Part shown: positions 20,331 through 34,100 of the stretch, piece after piece
Numbering within the stretch: the first letter of the stretch is position 1
Layout of the letters: each line of letters starts with the position of its first letter
NCBI GenBank assembly: GCA_947652115.1
Contig: OX393562.1
Span: 3,065,830 to 3,129,829 of the forward strand
Reading direction: 5' to 3'
Origin: Blastomussa wellsi
Lineage: Eukaryota > Cnidaria > Anthozoa > Scleractinia > Plerogyridae
DNA: 64,000 nucleotides
Notes under the pieces: generated by a model
Told to the model about the DNA's origin: nothing
Seen by the model: only the letters and a program-made list of their open reading frames with translations
Database searches by the model: none
Translations under genes and position numbers: made by a program

Positions 20331-23300
20331 ATGGCGGCGAATTTGAAGTTGCAAAGTCATGAAGGAAGTCGAAGCCCTTCTGGTCATGATAAGAGCTGCG
20401 ATCTGTGTAATATACCTTTTCCTGCCTTACCAAGGAGTTTAAGATATGGAGTGGTTGCTTTAACGTCTATAGCGTGTTATCTGAATAGCCTGGACTACGA
20501 TTTAGTGCACGATGATATCTTCGCGATCAAAGACAACTTGGACATACGCCCAGAGACCCCGCTACGAAATATACTGTCAAACGACTTCTGGGGAAAACCA
20601 ATGGCAAGCAACAGAAGCCACAAGTCGTACAGACCGCTCTGCACGTTAACGTTTCGAGTGAACTACGCCGTTCATGGGCTGAATCCTTTTGGATATCATG
20701 CAGTCAATGTTGTTTTACATGGAGTCGTTTGCTTGTTGTACACCCTTATGTGTGAAGTGGTGGCTTTCAAGTCAAATGTACTTGCATTAATCGCAGGACT
20801 TTTATTCGCTACACATCCTGTACACACAGAAGCTGTAAGTTGAATCACAGGCGGCCCAAGCTCAGATGAGAGGTTTTTAATGGCCATTCCATTTAATATA
20901 TCTGCATCCCCTCCCACCATTGAGGGCATGGGAAATCTCACGGGGAGGGAAGGGGTTTTATAAACATTATTTCTGAGGGGGCAACTATGTTGGTGGCTTT
21001 GGTCTCTTCCCTTTTCCTGAAAGAGGACTGTGTCGACACTTTGATCTTGCTTTCTTTCCAGAGGGGGTCTTCAATAGCTTTTTCTGAGTGTGCAGACACC
21101 AAAGGCCCTCATTAGCTTGGGGAGGGGGGGGGGGGCAGATATTAAATGGAATGGCCCAATAATTAACGTAAATGAAACATACACAAACATAACTCTTAGC
21201 TTCAAGTTGTGTTGTTACAAAGAAGTGATTCACAAGGGTTTGTATGGAAACTCAATGATTTTGTTTCAAAATGTATAAAAATTAATATTCTGTAAATAAA
21301 ACTGACTAAAAATGTTGCTACACTATGTTGTATTTCTTTGTGGTTTGCCCACATCTCTTTGTAACACAACATGGATCGAAGGCAACAGTCACGTTCTCCT
21401 GTATGTTTCATTTACGTCAATTATTAAAACTCCTCTCGGCGTGAGCTTCACCTGTGGTTTAATGAGAGAATGAGAGTTATGTTATAGGAACTACCGGTAT
21501 GTACATGTATACCATTTTGCTCCCCACCCCCCAACACACACACCCTACCACCCCAAAATATTGGCGATGTAGCAAAAAAACGTTATTGTTAGTTGGGGTT
21601 TGAACTTCAGAGTTTGTGTGTGGGTGGCTCCACCTGAAATGTTCTGCAATTGGTATAGGATTTAATGGAGCCGAAACCAATTGTGGAATTACAAGCATTT
21701 TAGGCATCCTACTGATCAACGGTTATGGCAATTAGATATTTATTACAGGAGCCAACATGGAGATTGTGGTCTGTCGCCTTTGAATTAAATTTCAATGTGC
21801 AAGAAATTACAGTTCATGCACAGCAATTTCTCCTCAGGTTACAGGTGTTGTAGGACGAGCTGATGTAGTAGCATGCATGCTGTTTCTACTTTCATTCCTG
21901 GCCTTTGTAAGGTGAATGACATTTTGCTCATTGTCCACAAATTCTTGTATTGAATACAATTGACAATTGTTTAAACATGTTTCACTGCAATGCAGGTCAA
22001 CAGGAGGCAAAGGTTGTTCCTGTATCTTGTACACTGTTCTTTGTGTAATCCTTGGTTCTATGGCTATGCTTGTCAAGGAGCATGGCATTACTGTGTTTGG
22101 TGTTTGCGTTGTCTACGATTGTTTAGTAATCAACAAAATGTTAATGTGGAGGTAAGAGATATTTTACAATTTGGTAGTCACATGACCGTATGAGCATACC
22201 TGTGTCTGTGCATCCATCCGTACAAACTCTGGGGGAGGGGAGATAAATACTTCAGAAATAAGCCTTGTTTAGCATTAAGGCCTCCATCATTTTATGATCA
22301 ATAGTTGCCTCATGCCAGGAAAACTGGGATAACCTCACTCTTGATGGGCCATCGTACACAGCTTCTAGATTTACTCTAGCTGTGACCTGTGATAGCTATG
22401 CAGGTTTATGACTTTTTTTATCTCTTTGTCTGTATTGAACTGCAGGTTACTTAAGGAAAGGAAATTGCATGATGCTGGGATGTTTAAGCTTCTTTTGATC
22501 AGAATTCTTGTTTTAACTATAACAGTGAGTATTGTTTTACTAGTATAACCTTTATTTTCAGTCAATAGTAGATTTTGCATAAATTTGTACAAACTGGATT
22601 TCTACAGTCAGGGTACTTTATGCAAATCTTACTGTGTTCCAAACATTTGTTATCCAATTAAAAAACGTTTTCTGGTTAAAAAGATTGGAAACATGGGCTT
22701 TCGGCTATCAGCTTATAGCTTTTGATGAGTGAGGGTGTAAGCACCTCATTTTGTACCCTTCTTTATAATTATTATATTGCCATTCGCACACTTACACCCT
22801 CATTCATCAAAGGCTTGGATAGCTGAATACAGATACAGATAGCTGAAAGCTCATGTTCTTAATCTTTTTAACCAGAGAAAGTTTTTTAATATGTCTTACC
22901 CTGGTTATAATTACAGCTCTATTTTAAATTTATTTGTTATACTAATTGACAGGTTGTTTCTCTAATGGCCTTCAGAGTATGGATGCTCGGAGACAATCTT
23001 CCTCATTTCACATCACAGGACAATCCTGCATCATTCTCAGACTCCCTTGTCACTCGTGTCATGACATACTGGTATCTTATTGCCTTCAATTGCTGGTTGC
23101 TGCTGTCACCAAGTGTATTGAGCTATGATTGGCAGATGGGTAGCATACCTCTAGTGGAGTCACCCTTGGATTGCCGCAACCTAGCAACAGTAATTTTTGT
23201 CATAACTGCAGCACTTTTGGTTTACACTGCTGTGTTATCAAACAGGAGCCGTGTAAGTTCAGTAACATTTTATACAATAACCGAGAGAATACCAAGGCTC

Positions 23301-26300
23301 GATTTTTGCCACTCTCTTGAGTCCAGTCTCCAGTTCCCGAACAGCAGCTGGTAATCGAGCCTAGAGAATACCTTGCATGCTCATTGGTCAAAAGCGATGG
23401 TTGATGGGAGTATAGGGCATGAAACTGATGTAGCATGTAATGCACACACTCACTTACTCATCCTCATCGCGCCCATGAGGACACTTAAGGCCAGGGTTTC
23501 TGTAATCAGATATTATTACGGGGTGAGGGGATTGGCCGCACACCCAACCCCAACCTGAAGGACCAGTGACTACCATTTAGTCTGGCCTCTACCCTTTGAC
23601 CTGCCCACCAAGGTTGGACCTGGTGGGGGTAGACCCCGGCGGTTTAGCTGTCAGGGTCACTGAGGCACACAAGCTTTCCCACCACGGCAAGGTGGTAGTG
23701 ATGCAACATAATAAAAATTTTGTAAAACACAATAAATTGTCCCCACTTTTCTGTGAAACATAATCTGGTGAGTTGTGAAAAGTCAGCTGAAACATAATTT
23801 TGGATAAAATTTCCTACACATTTATTAGAAGCTTCTTGGTGAAAAAAATGTGATGTTACAACATGTCATGAGGGTGCAATATTGCAATAATTTTAAAAAT
23901 TTGCCAGTAAATTTTCCATGTTATCTATGAATCGAACACATATTTTCATGTGTGATGATGTGAAATAGCATCCAACCAGTTAGTTGTCAACCATAAAGTT
24001 GCGGTAGTATAAAATGAGTGCTTCAATTGGAGAAGTATGATGAAATTGGTAACGTGGCAATTTTTGAGACCAATCTGATACTCTTTTTATTTTCGGCACC
24101 CTTAGCTTGTCATGGTTCTATCTTTCTGTGATTGCCACCTAAGTGATGTGGCTGAGCTCTCTTGAAACAAATAAAATCATTTACTGCCAAATTAGTGAAC
24201 AAAGGTAACACATGTACCGCACAGTGTATCTTTTTTTATTTGTTTCCTTTGCAGTGCAGCGAACAGGATGTCCTTGTGTTATCTCTGGCTTTGTTATGCA
24301 TTCCTTTCCTTCCGGCTTCCAACTTGTTCTTCAGGGTCGGGTTTGTCGTTGCAGAAAGAATTCTGTATATACCAAGGTCAGTGTCAAATTAATGTCAAAT
24401 TTCAAGTCTCCACGTAGTCACAGTGGGGAATATGATTATTTTACTTTCAAGTAAATTCAATGTTAAATTCATATATGACATGGAGGGAGATGGAAAATAA
24501 TCCATCGGCATGATTGGCTTAAACACTCGTACTCTCTTCAAGAGAGAAAGGTACAGTGAGCACCAACCCATAAAACGAGGCCAGACCACGACACCGGGAA
24601 AACACGTGTTATTATTCAACAAATCGTCACGTTGCCCATGTATGGTCATGAAGCAATTGTTAACCATCATCTGTACTTGACAGATATCCTGTGATATACG
24701 TTTAGTAACGATAAGTCTCGCAAAGCGCCGTATAACGGTAACTTTTTTAGCTGTAAAATGCTCTTTGTTGACAATTTGTTGAATAATAAAACAATTATCC
24801 TGCTCAATCTTACGGAATATCGTCTGATTTTAGGCAATTCAGCCTACGGGCTCGTCAGCTAAGTATCAGGCGATTTTCTTGCGTGATTTCGCAGGATAAT
24901 TGTTAAATATCTGCCAAGTGCAGATGATGGACAACAATCGCTTGATGACCATATATTGGCAACGTGACAATTTGATGGATAATAACGTCGAATATACAAC
25001 GCTTTCCTGTATTCTGATTGCTGTAGATTCTATGGCATGGTGTAAAGTATGTTTGTACCACATGAAGATAGGAAAAACTGTTTTAATAAAAATACTTCAG
25101 CTTTTGAAGTCAACATTTTTTAATTTGTAGTATGGGGTTTTGTATGCTTGTTGTCTGTGGACTCAACAAACTGGCTTCAATTGTGGGGTACAACAGAAAA
25201 CCATTCAGCAAAGAGAAACTCGCAGATCTACAAAATGCCAACAGAAATGGGACCAAAAGATCTTCCGACTCACCATCTAAAGTGACTTCATGTATGCTAC
25301 ACAAGATTTTACTGTCGGGAGTTTTTCTACTGATGGGGTTATTTTGCTGGAAAGGCGTGGTTCGGAATCGTGTGTGGAGTAGTAGGGAGACTTTATTCAG
25401 GTATAATTATACACAAGTTAGAAACTAGCAGGAAGTTTAATGCATTACAGCACCAACGGCTGAAGGACTGCTTAATAAACGTTTTTAAATTATATCAACT
25501 GCAGTGCTTTATAAGGATTTTTGCCCCTGAGAAAAACGGTAATTGAACACGTGTAAAAGTACGATAATTTTACGTGTGATGATATCAAATGAATGACTTC
25601 TTTTGACGTGTTTGACCCTACTGTACAATGTACTTTAATTTATTGGTGTACAGTCAAAACATCTTCGGTATTACCTCGGAAGCCTTCGGCAAACCTCGGA
25701 AATCGTCGTTACTCTTCGGAAAATATTCGGAAACGTCCGTGTGATCTTCGGACAACAGTTTTAGAATTTTCGGTAAATGGTCGGAAATCTTCGGAAAATT
25801 GTCAAAAACTTCGTCAAAATAATGGTTGCTTTATCGAGATATCGAGTGAGATATCGAGTTGAACACTCGGAGTCATAAGCAGAGTTCTGATTCTCGCTTA
25901 TGACTCCGTCGCTTACGTTTTAGTGAAAACTAGATTGTCGGAGTCGCAAGCAGAAAGGAAGTACTCGGAGTACCTGAAGCTAGGAATGTCGTTGGTTTAT
26001 TCTTCCACTTCTGCTTGCGACTCCTATAATCTAGCACAAGATCGTAAGCGGCGAAGTTAAGCGAAATCGGAAGAGAAATGGAAGCGTTCTCATTCTTCTG
26101 ACTCTGATTCCGTCTTTCTTGTGTCTTGTATTTCGATTGTCACTAGGTCGTAAGCATTCTTTCGACTCCGCTTACGACTCCGACTCCGGTTCCGACTCGG
26201 GGGAGCAGGGGTGGAGCAGTGGCGAGAGCGCAGCAGCGACTAAATACAGGAATCGATTCGAGCTCCTAATGTACTGGGAACGACTATGGTTAGCTAAATT

Positions 26301-29300
26301 ATACTATAAAATCACCCAGGTTAGCCAACTGAGCACTCCGGTTAGCCTGTTTACGGTTAGCTATCAAGAATAGTAAGGGTAACATGATAAATTCTTAATT
26401 TTTTTTAGAGTTCAGCAACCGGACCTCGGTGGTCTAGTGGTAAAGTGGATCGCTCGTGATCCAAGTGACCAGGGTTCGACTCTACTCGGTGCTCTTGTCT
26501 TAGACAAAAATCAAAGTCTCGGATCGATTCCAGTATTTAGTCACACGTTGAGAGCGCTCGCTTCCAACCAATGTGGCCCGGGTTCGATCCCCGGACCCGT
26601 CGTCATATGTGGGTTGAGTTTGTTGTTGGTTCTCGTCCTTGCTCCGAGGGTTTTTACTCCGGCCTCTCCGGTTTTCCTCCCTTCAAAAACCCAACACTTT
26701 CAATTCGATCGGGAATCCTAGGGCCGCAGGTTTGTTAGTCGAAAGACTATTATGTGCTACCCTCGTCAAACAGAGGCAATTTGATTTGATTTTTGATTTT
26801 GACTGGTGAAAAACAGGCTTAAGAATTGGTCCTGTTATCCTTTATGGTCGTAGTTTAATGTATTTGGTAATTTTCACAATATTCGTTATTGAAAGTTCAT
26901 CTTACCTTACCGCGGCATTTGACATTGTTCTGTCCACGAGGACAGAACCGTACGATTCATTTGTTAGCTGCACTGTTTGGTCTTTTGTATCGGCTCTTGT
27001 TTATGGGAGGCGCAGTGGCCTAATGGTTAGTGCGCTGGACTCCCGATCGGACGGTCCGGGTTCGAGCCTCTAGCCGGGGCACTGCGTTGTGTTCTTGGGC
27101 AAGACACTTTACTCTCACAGTGCCTCTCTTCACCCAGGTGTATAAATGGGTACCGGCGAATTTACTGCTGGGGGGTAACCCTGCGATGGACTAGCATCCC
27201 ATCCAGGGGGGAGTAGAAATACTCTCTGTCGCTTCATGCTACAGAAACCGGGATAAGCTCCGGCCTGATGGCCACTGGCTCGAATGCAGACTTTACCTTG
27301 TGTACCGTTTTGTCCACTTGATTTTTTCAGATCTGGAGTTGAAACACTTCCTCACAATGCTAAAGCACATTACAACTATGCCAATTATCTGAAAGATGTT
27401 GGAAGGAATAAGGAAGCCATTCTACACTACGAAACTGCTCTAAAGTGAGTTTAATTATTCTTAATCAAAAATCAATCGAATTCAACAAAACGCGTGATAA
27501 GCAGGCTTAAGTTTTCAGTTGAATTCAACACATCAAAACGTTACAGTTAAATTTGTTCACTCTATCTAGCCTCATGAAGTAAAATTACAACTTGTTAGCA
27601 AAGATAATCGAGAATTCATTGTTCTAGTCATTCTTGAAGTAGCGAAAAGGCCTAATGAACACGACAAACAATAATTAAAACGTCGTTTTTGTACTTTTCC
27701 AGGTTGGCACCCAATCACGTCAGCGCTCATAACAATCTTGGTACTCTTTTGGAGAACAATGAGGTAGAGATGTATTCGGCGTGATACAAATGTGTTTAAG
27801 AACACGAATAAACGACATGGAAGGCATGAGGTTTAACAAAAACAAATTCATCTTGTGTGACGTAAGACTATTTTTTTTCTTCCCAAAGGAAGCAATGAAG
27901 CATTTTTCTCAGGCCATAAAGCATGACCCTTATCATGCAAACTCGTACTTCAATCTTGGAACACGCTTGGTGTAAGTACTGCAAAATTCTATTGTTGAGG
28001 TACTGGTAGCTCACTCAGTTTGGCAATATTTAATTTGGGTAAATTATACATAAAAAATATCATTACTTTTTAATCATGGCCCCAAATCCATGTTAATTGC
28101 TGTCTATAAAATTACAAAAAAAATGTTAATCGATGTCTGAAGTCAATAGTCCATTTTACATTTCTGTGAAGTGTAACCAGGCCTCTGTATGAAAGCGAGG
28201 CTCAGGGTGACCTTGTCATGATAGAGACCAGAAACTATTTAGCATAACAACAAAACGATTTACATATCAAAAGCAAGGGGGTTTGTATCTATGCAAGGTC
28301 ACCTTCAGCCTCAATTACACTCAAAGGCTTGGTAACTAAGCACAGAACTGTAAAATAGCCTATTCCCAGAAAAACCATGCTAAATTTTTAAATTGTATTC
28401 CAGCCTATGACAGCTTGGAGCAGAATACAATATTTTTTCATGTTGTCACGCTTTTTAATTAACTGTTCTTTTAGGTCCTTAAAGCGCTTGCCAGAAGCCG
28501 AAGCAATGTTGAAAGAAGCAATCAGGTGAAACTAGAAAACTTTTTGAACTTTATAGCTTTATCCCCGTCACTTTTCACCAAATTTTCATGCAACATATAA
28601 TTGGCTTTATGCAGGCTGTGATAGAATCTTGTTGATACGTTTCAGCTGATCATGAAGTTAAAGTCATTTAGGTCAATCTTTGCTTTGCTTTGCTAATAAG
28701 GAGGTCGCCGACGAACGTTTCCCTTTCGTAAACGGTCGATGCCATTTTAGCGACGCTTAGAATTGTTTGGATGTCATCAATTTTTTTTTTCCCATAAAAA
28801 GAAAGAAAAATTCTAAGTCAACAACCAGAACCGAATCCGGTACCTTTGTTATGCTAACATCCCTATCTCACTTCACTGCCAGGTTGATCCTACAAATCCC
28901 CGAAAACATGATTTTATTATATAGTATTGCCCTTGCCAACAAATAAAAGCTAACCGCAAGCAAACCAGTGCACGTGTGAAAGTGAACAATTAAGCACAGT
29001 GTGTATTAGTATATCACGAAGTTATAACCAGTTTCTACCAAATCCAGGCTTAAACTAGAGCAGATATAGCATCGTCCATCTGAAGAACTTGGTTACCAAT
29101 TATGGCATCGACCGTTTACGAAAGGGAAATCAGCGTCGCCGATCACCGACGTTGGTAAGTTAAAATTGATCTCAGTACACATACGTAGGCGTTGGTTAAA
29201 CAGAGTTATGAGTAGCAACAAGCTTTGTAATAGACTTGTGTTCGTTAGCCAAACGAACTCGCAAGCTCGCTCGACCTGGGCGAACAAAGTCGACGCTAAC

Positions 29301-31084
29301 TAGTTTGAAACATGCCTCAGCTTGAGATTCCTGCCCTGCAAGCGTACTCTTTTAAAACCTGGAAAAGACTTCTTTTTACTGGATAGAAACGTTCTTTGTC
29401 AGGTTAAATCCAAGTTATTTGGATGCCGTGATGAACACAGCTGGTGTGCTCAATGAGCAACAGAAGTATAATGAAGCTGAAGAGTTTTACAAAAGAGCGC
29501 TGACTCTTGAACCTATGAACGGTGATGCGTACAACAATTATGCAGTGTTTCTTGGCAACATGGGTGAGCAACAAAGATTAATGACAATTACTGCTGACAT
29601 AATGTTTTAACATATGAGGAACAAGTACCAGGTGATGAAGAAATCCCTCCTCCGAGACGGCATTGCGTTCGGCCCTGAAGTTTCTAAACAACATGACGTG
29701 TTTGCTCGCGCGATTACTTTCGGTGTATTCGCTAGCTCTCGCACTAGACTTTGATTGGATGAAATAAGGCGGAAATCCCTCTAGTGCCTCAACGAAGATT
29801 TGTCAAATCTGGCACTCGTTTTCCCGATCGAGTGTATGAAGTATGACAGTCATAAACAATGTAGAGAAAAATAAATACAATATTTTTTCGATTTAACGCG
29901 GCACCCCGAGTAAACGCCAGGTTCAAATAAACGCTGTATCTTAAGGTGGATTTCCACTGTCGCGTAATTTTTTACGTGCGTTCACGTGCGTAAAAATATT
30001 TAGAGACAATGTATGAACGACTTGCGTAAACGTGTACGCAAGTTCTCCATACATCGTCTCTACGCAATAGTGGAAATCCACCTTTAGCCATAATCATGGA
30101 CGAAAGTGTTGAAACATTTGAGCAAAACAAACGCTTTCTATCGGCGTCCTTCCGTAATTGAAAAACTCACGTTTCTGTCGATAGCAACCCCCCCCCCCCC
30201 CCGTCCCCCTTTCCAATGTTGAGATACACTCCGTGGACACTGTCACGTGGTTACAACATTGAAAAGGGGAGAGGGGGTCGAAATGTAAAAATTGGAGATG
30301 GAAAATCTCAAACGTTCAACGAAACAGGTATTTTTCGGGGAGTGTCTCAACTGCTTCTGTCCATGATTTCAGGTTCCCGCCGTTTAATCGAAGTCTGGAC
30401 TTGTGTTGTGTCCTGCCGATGGTGTATTTGAATGTGGCACTTTTCAACTGAATCTCATTGATTTTATAGGTGTAGCGATTTAAGTTCACAGCCCACCGCG
30501 CTCTAGCAGTTCGATTTATCAGTTTTCTCCCTCGCATTCAACAAACCAGAACTTTTGACCAGAGACGAAGTTGTCGGCATTTCAATGGTGTCGTTTGGTG
30601 TAGGTTACCTTAAATTCAGTAAACTTTATGCAAAACCAGTAAATAACGAGGCTTTCGTAAATAAGAATAAAAAAGCCTGTTTAATAAACGCGAAACGTTA
30701 GATACACATCGGGTTCAAATAAACGCCCGGAGCGTCTAATTGAAAGAATTTTGTAGCAAATAATTAAAAATGAAGTGTTCGCGTGTCCTTGATCGTCTTT
30801 TATCGTGTACGTAGGTCGTACAGATGAGGCCCGAGTGAATTACAACACCGCCCTTCTGCTCAATCCCAATCACACAGTGGCTTTGGTGAACATGGGGCGA
30901 CAGCTACGTGCGGAAGGAAACATTCGCGAAGCAGAGCAAGCTTACAAGAGGTTTGCATTAAAGATATATCACGCAACGTGGAAATGTCTATTGCATAATT
31001 CGTAAATATTTTTGAATGAAATTCTAGTGAGTGTTCTGGAGATTTGACGCTTCAGTCTCATGTGTGCCTACTTAGGAGAGATAG

Positions 31085-31129
<45 letters not shown>

Positions 31130-34100
31130 GTATAACAATATAATTTGGTTTTATCAACTGGGTTGATAATGTCAATTGGCCACCGTAAAGAGATTCAATT
31201 GCTGACGTTTCGAGCGTTAGCCCTTCGTCGGAGCGAAGGGCTAACGCTCGAAACGTCAGCACTTGAATCTCTTTACGGTGGCCAATTGACATTATCAACC
31301 CAGTTGATAAAACCAAATTATATACTTAGGAGAGATGTCGGCTTATGTGAGGTTAAAAAATTGGAATTTGTATGTGGCTGGAACCTTGACTTTGCGCTTG
31401 CTAACGGAAGTTCGTCATTTAAACAGTATCTAACTTCGACTACATTTAAGTATTTGACACATTCATTTTAGTACAAGCAATGTTCTTTGTCATTGTAGAG
31501 CTTTGGCGATAAAACGGGAACCAGGTACTCTGCAGTTGCTTGGAGTAATGTATTACCACAATAAGCAGCTGAGAGAAGCTGAGCAGGCTTGGAAACAGGC
31601 GTTGGAACTGGAACCAGCAAACGTTGAGACTCGATCAAACTATGTGAGTACACGGAACAGTTTAATTCTATCTGACAATTTCTACGGATGTGATTTGTGG
31701 GAAAGTCAATGTCTTGGACATGCAGGCATTCCAGAGAAACGGTCGAGACTTTTAGAGATTTTACAGGTCCTACACAATTTGCTATGCATACATACTGACA
31801 AATTTGTGGGCGTCAGCCAAAAAATGAAAATAATATACTCCGTCATGAACAGTAATCTTTCCCTGACCCAAAGAGCTTTTTGGACAAATATAAGGCCTGT
31901 GCAAATTCTTGAAATTTTATTAAATATCTTTACAGAACGGGTGAATTATAATCGGTTTTTGTTTTGCGTGAATTGTAATCATTTTTTTCCTTTTTCATGG
32001 TAGGTTATGGTGTCATTTTCTTTTATCCCCAGGCCATTCTTCTCGGTCAAACAAACCGACTCAATGAGGCCTTGAGTATAATGAATGGCCTGGCTCTAGA
32101 TGATCCCCACAATCTTGGACATTTTAAAACACTTGCTGGAATGCATGCCCAGTATGGACAATTTAATGACGTAAGTTGCTTTTGAAACATTTTGCAGGTG
32201 GAATTGCTAAAACTTAAAACAATCTATCTGTAGTACAGAAATACTCCTCGTCGCTCTGGGAAACCGGGATAAGCTCCGGCCTGATGGAGCACTTGGCTCG
32301 AACGCAGTTGTAGTTTTGTATGTTTCCTCCTAGCCTGCAGTGCAGGCGTATTTTGGACGCGCGAGTGCACATTTTCGTATTAGGCCGCCAGCTTGGATTT
32401 GGAGCTGTGGAAGATTGGGGCGAGGAAATATTTTACGAGGGAGTAGGTGTTAAGAACAAAAAATGGGCCAGGGGGGAGGGGAGGGCCCCACCCTTCTCCC
32501 CCCACCCCCACCTCGCCTCTGCACCAATCCTCTTGCAGCCAAGCGTCCAAGATGGCGGCACCGAAAACACGATTTATTACCTAGCGTCTAGCGTTCCGCT
32601 CCATAATAACGCCTGCACTGCAGGCTGGTTTCCTCCTCCATAGAAGTGACGGACTGATTACCGTGGTATTACCTTTTCCTTTCTTTCTGTTGCAGGCTCT
32701 GCAAGTTATCACTCACGCTCTTAGTCTCCATGGTGACGATGCAGAGCTTTACTTCCAGCAAGGAAATTTGTATAAAGATTTGAACAACATGGAACAAGCA
32801 AAGAAGGTAAGAGCTGAGTCAACATTTCAATCACGTCAAGAAAACCGCTTATTCTGAATACCGCCCAACTCTCAAGGACTATCTTATGTGGGAATTTCTA
32901 GATGTCATTCAGTTGAGTTATGGGCTGCTGGAATCTGACCATTTGATGCTGGAGAAAGGGGACTGCATATACAAGAAATAAAGTGTACTTTCTAATATCT
33001 TAGTGGTATTTAGTAACAGTCACATTTTCACTAAAATGTACCAGTAAGATAAGTAAATTATAAGGAGGAATTTTAATTCACGAACAAAAACCAGATAAGC
33101 TTACACATTAATTGTCATGTTCTATCATCAAGGGGTGGTGGTCAATATAGTGGGGGGATTTCTGAAAAATGAGCTCTTATGTTATGCCACTGGTCACACA
33201 GTGCGTTTCTTCTAAACAGATATCATTTCATAAAATGATTAACATCCATATTTTATGTTAGTAAAGTTAAATTCAAACTGGTAATCAGCAATCACAGCCG
33301 TTATTTAACTCATCACACTAAAAGCGCTCCGCTTTATTGCGTTTGTTTTTCTTTCCTCGGTTGTCACGTTAGATTGCGAGCAGTCTCTATTTTGCTCCAA
33401 AATCCACAACGAAAGCGAAAATTTGTGAGTGCTATTTCCGAGGGGCGAGCGGCAAATCCGCGAGCCGCGAGTTTCGTGGGCGCCAGCTAGAGTTAAAATA
33501 GAGACTGCAATGGCTTCATAAAGCATTTCTGATGCCCGGCACGCTGGTGACGGAGTGTTTTGATTGGTCGGTGTATAAAGCGGTGACGCATATCTGTCAT
33601 CAACATTTAAATCATGTCATGGAAAGCCCATGCTGAGACATGTAGCTCGTAAACATGACTGCCGTTTTGAAACGACTATGCGAGGAGAATTTGGAAGGGA
33701 AGTTAGAAAAGGAACAGGAACAGGAACAAGCTGTTCTCGCTGTTCTTGAAAACAAAGATGTTTTTGCCAACAGGTTTTGGCAAAAGCCTGGTTTATTTGC
33801 TCCTGGGATTTAGGTTGCGAGTGAGGACTTGGAACTATGGTAGAACCACTTTGATTCCCAATTAACGGCTTTAGTTATTGCTTCCCGGCTTGTTTACAAC
33901 ATGTTGCCATTTCCGCTTCGGAATGTTTTTAATCACACTCGATGGAATGCTGTCAAAAAGTGTTCCGACAGTTAAACTTGAATCAGAAACGACCACCTTT
34001 GCAAGGAATTTAAAGAAGACCTTTCTTCTTCCCTTCGGCAAGCTACATTGAAAATGTTTTCTGTTCTAATGTACGACGTCTTCGCCCTTTCGGACTGTGC

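Noticed and set aside
21090..21411. Small ORFs in TMTC1 intron 1
   Set aside because: Low-complexity G-rich and AT-rich sequence; no splice signals fit the TMTC1 reading frame.
26427..26500. Possible tRNA gene
   Set aside because: A and B boxes are present but the acceptor stem does not close, and a SINE body follows.
27008..27080. Possible tRNA gene
   Set aside because: It has good A and B boxes but is the head of the repeated SINE also seen at 2258 and 58582.
31098..31471. Two nearly identical ORFs on opposite strands
   Set aside because: They are the two arms of the palindrome at 31083-31322 read on each strand, not proteins.
32320..32643. 107-codon ORF
   Set aside because: It spans the 32332-32627 TIR element and its TSDs, and matches no family I know.
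33305..33526. ORF pair at 33305-33526 (minus) and 34408-34665 (plus) with the same peptide
   Set aside because: They are the two inverted ends of the Mutator-like element; similarity of the peptides comes from the TIRs.
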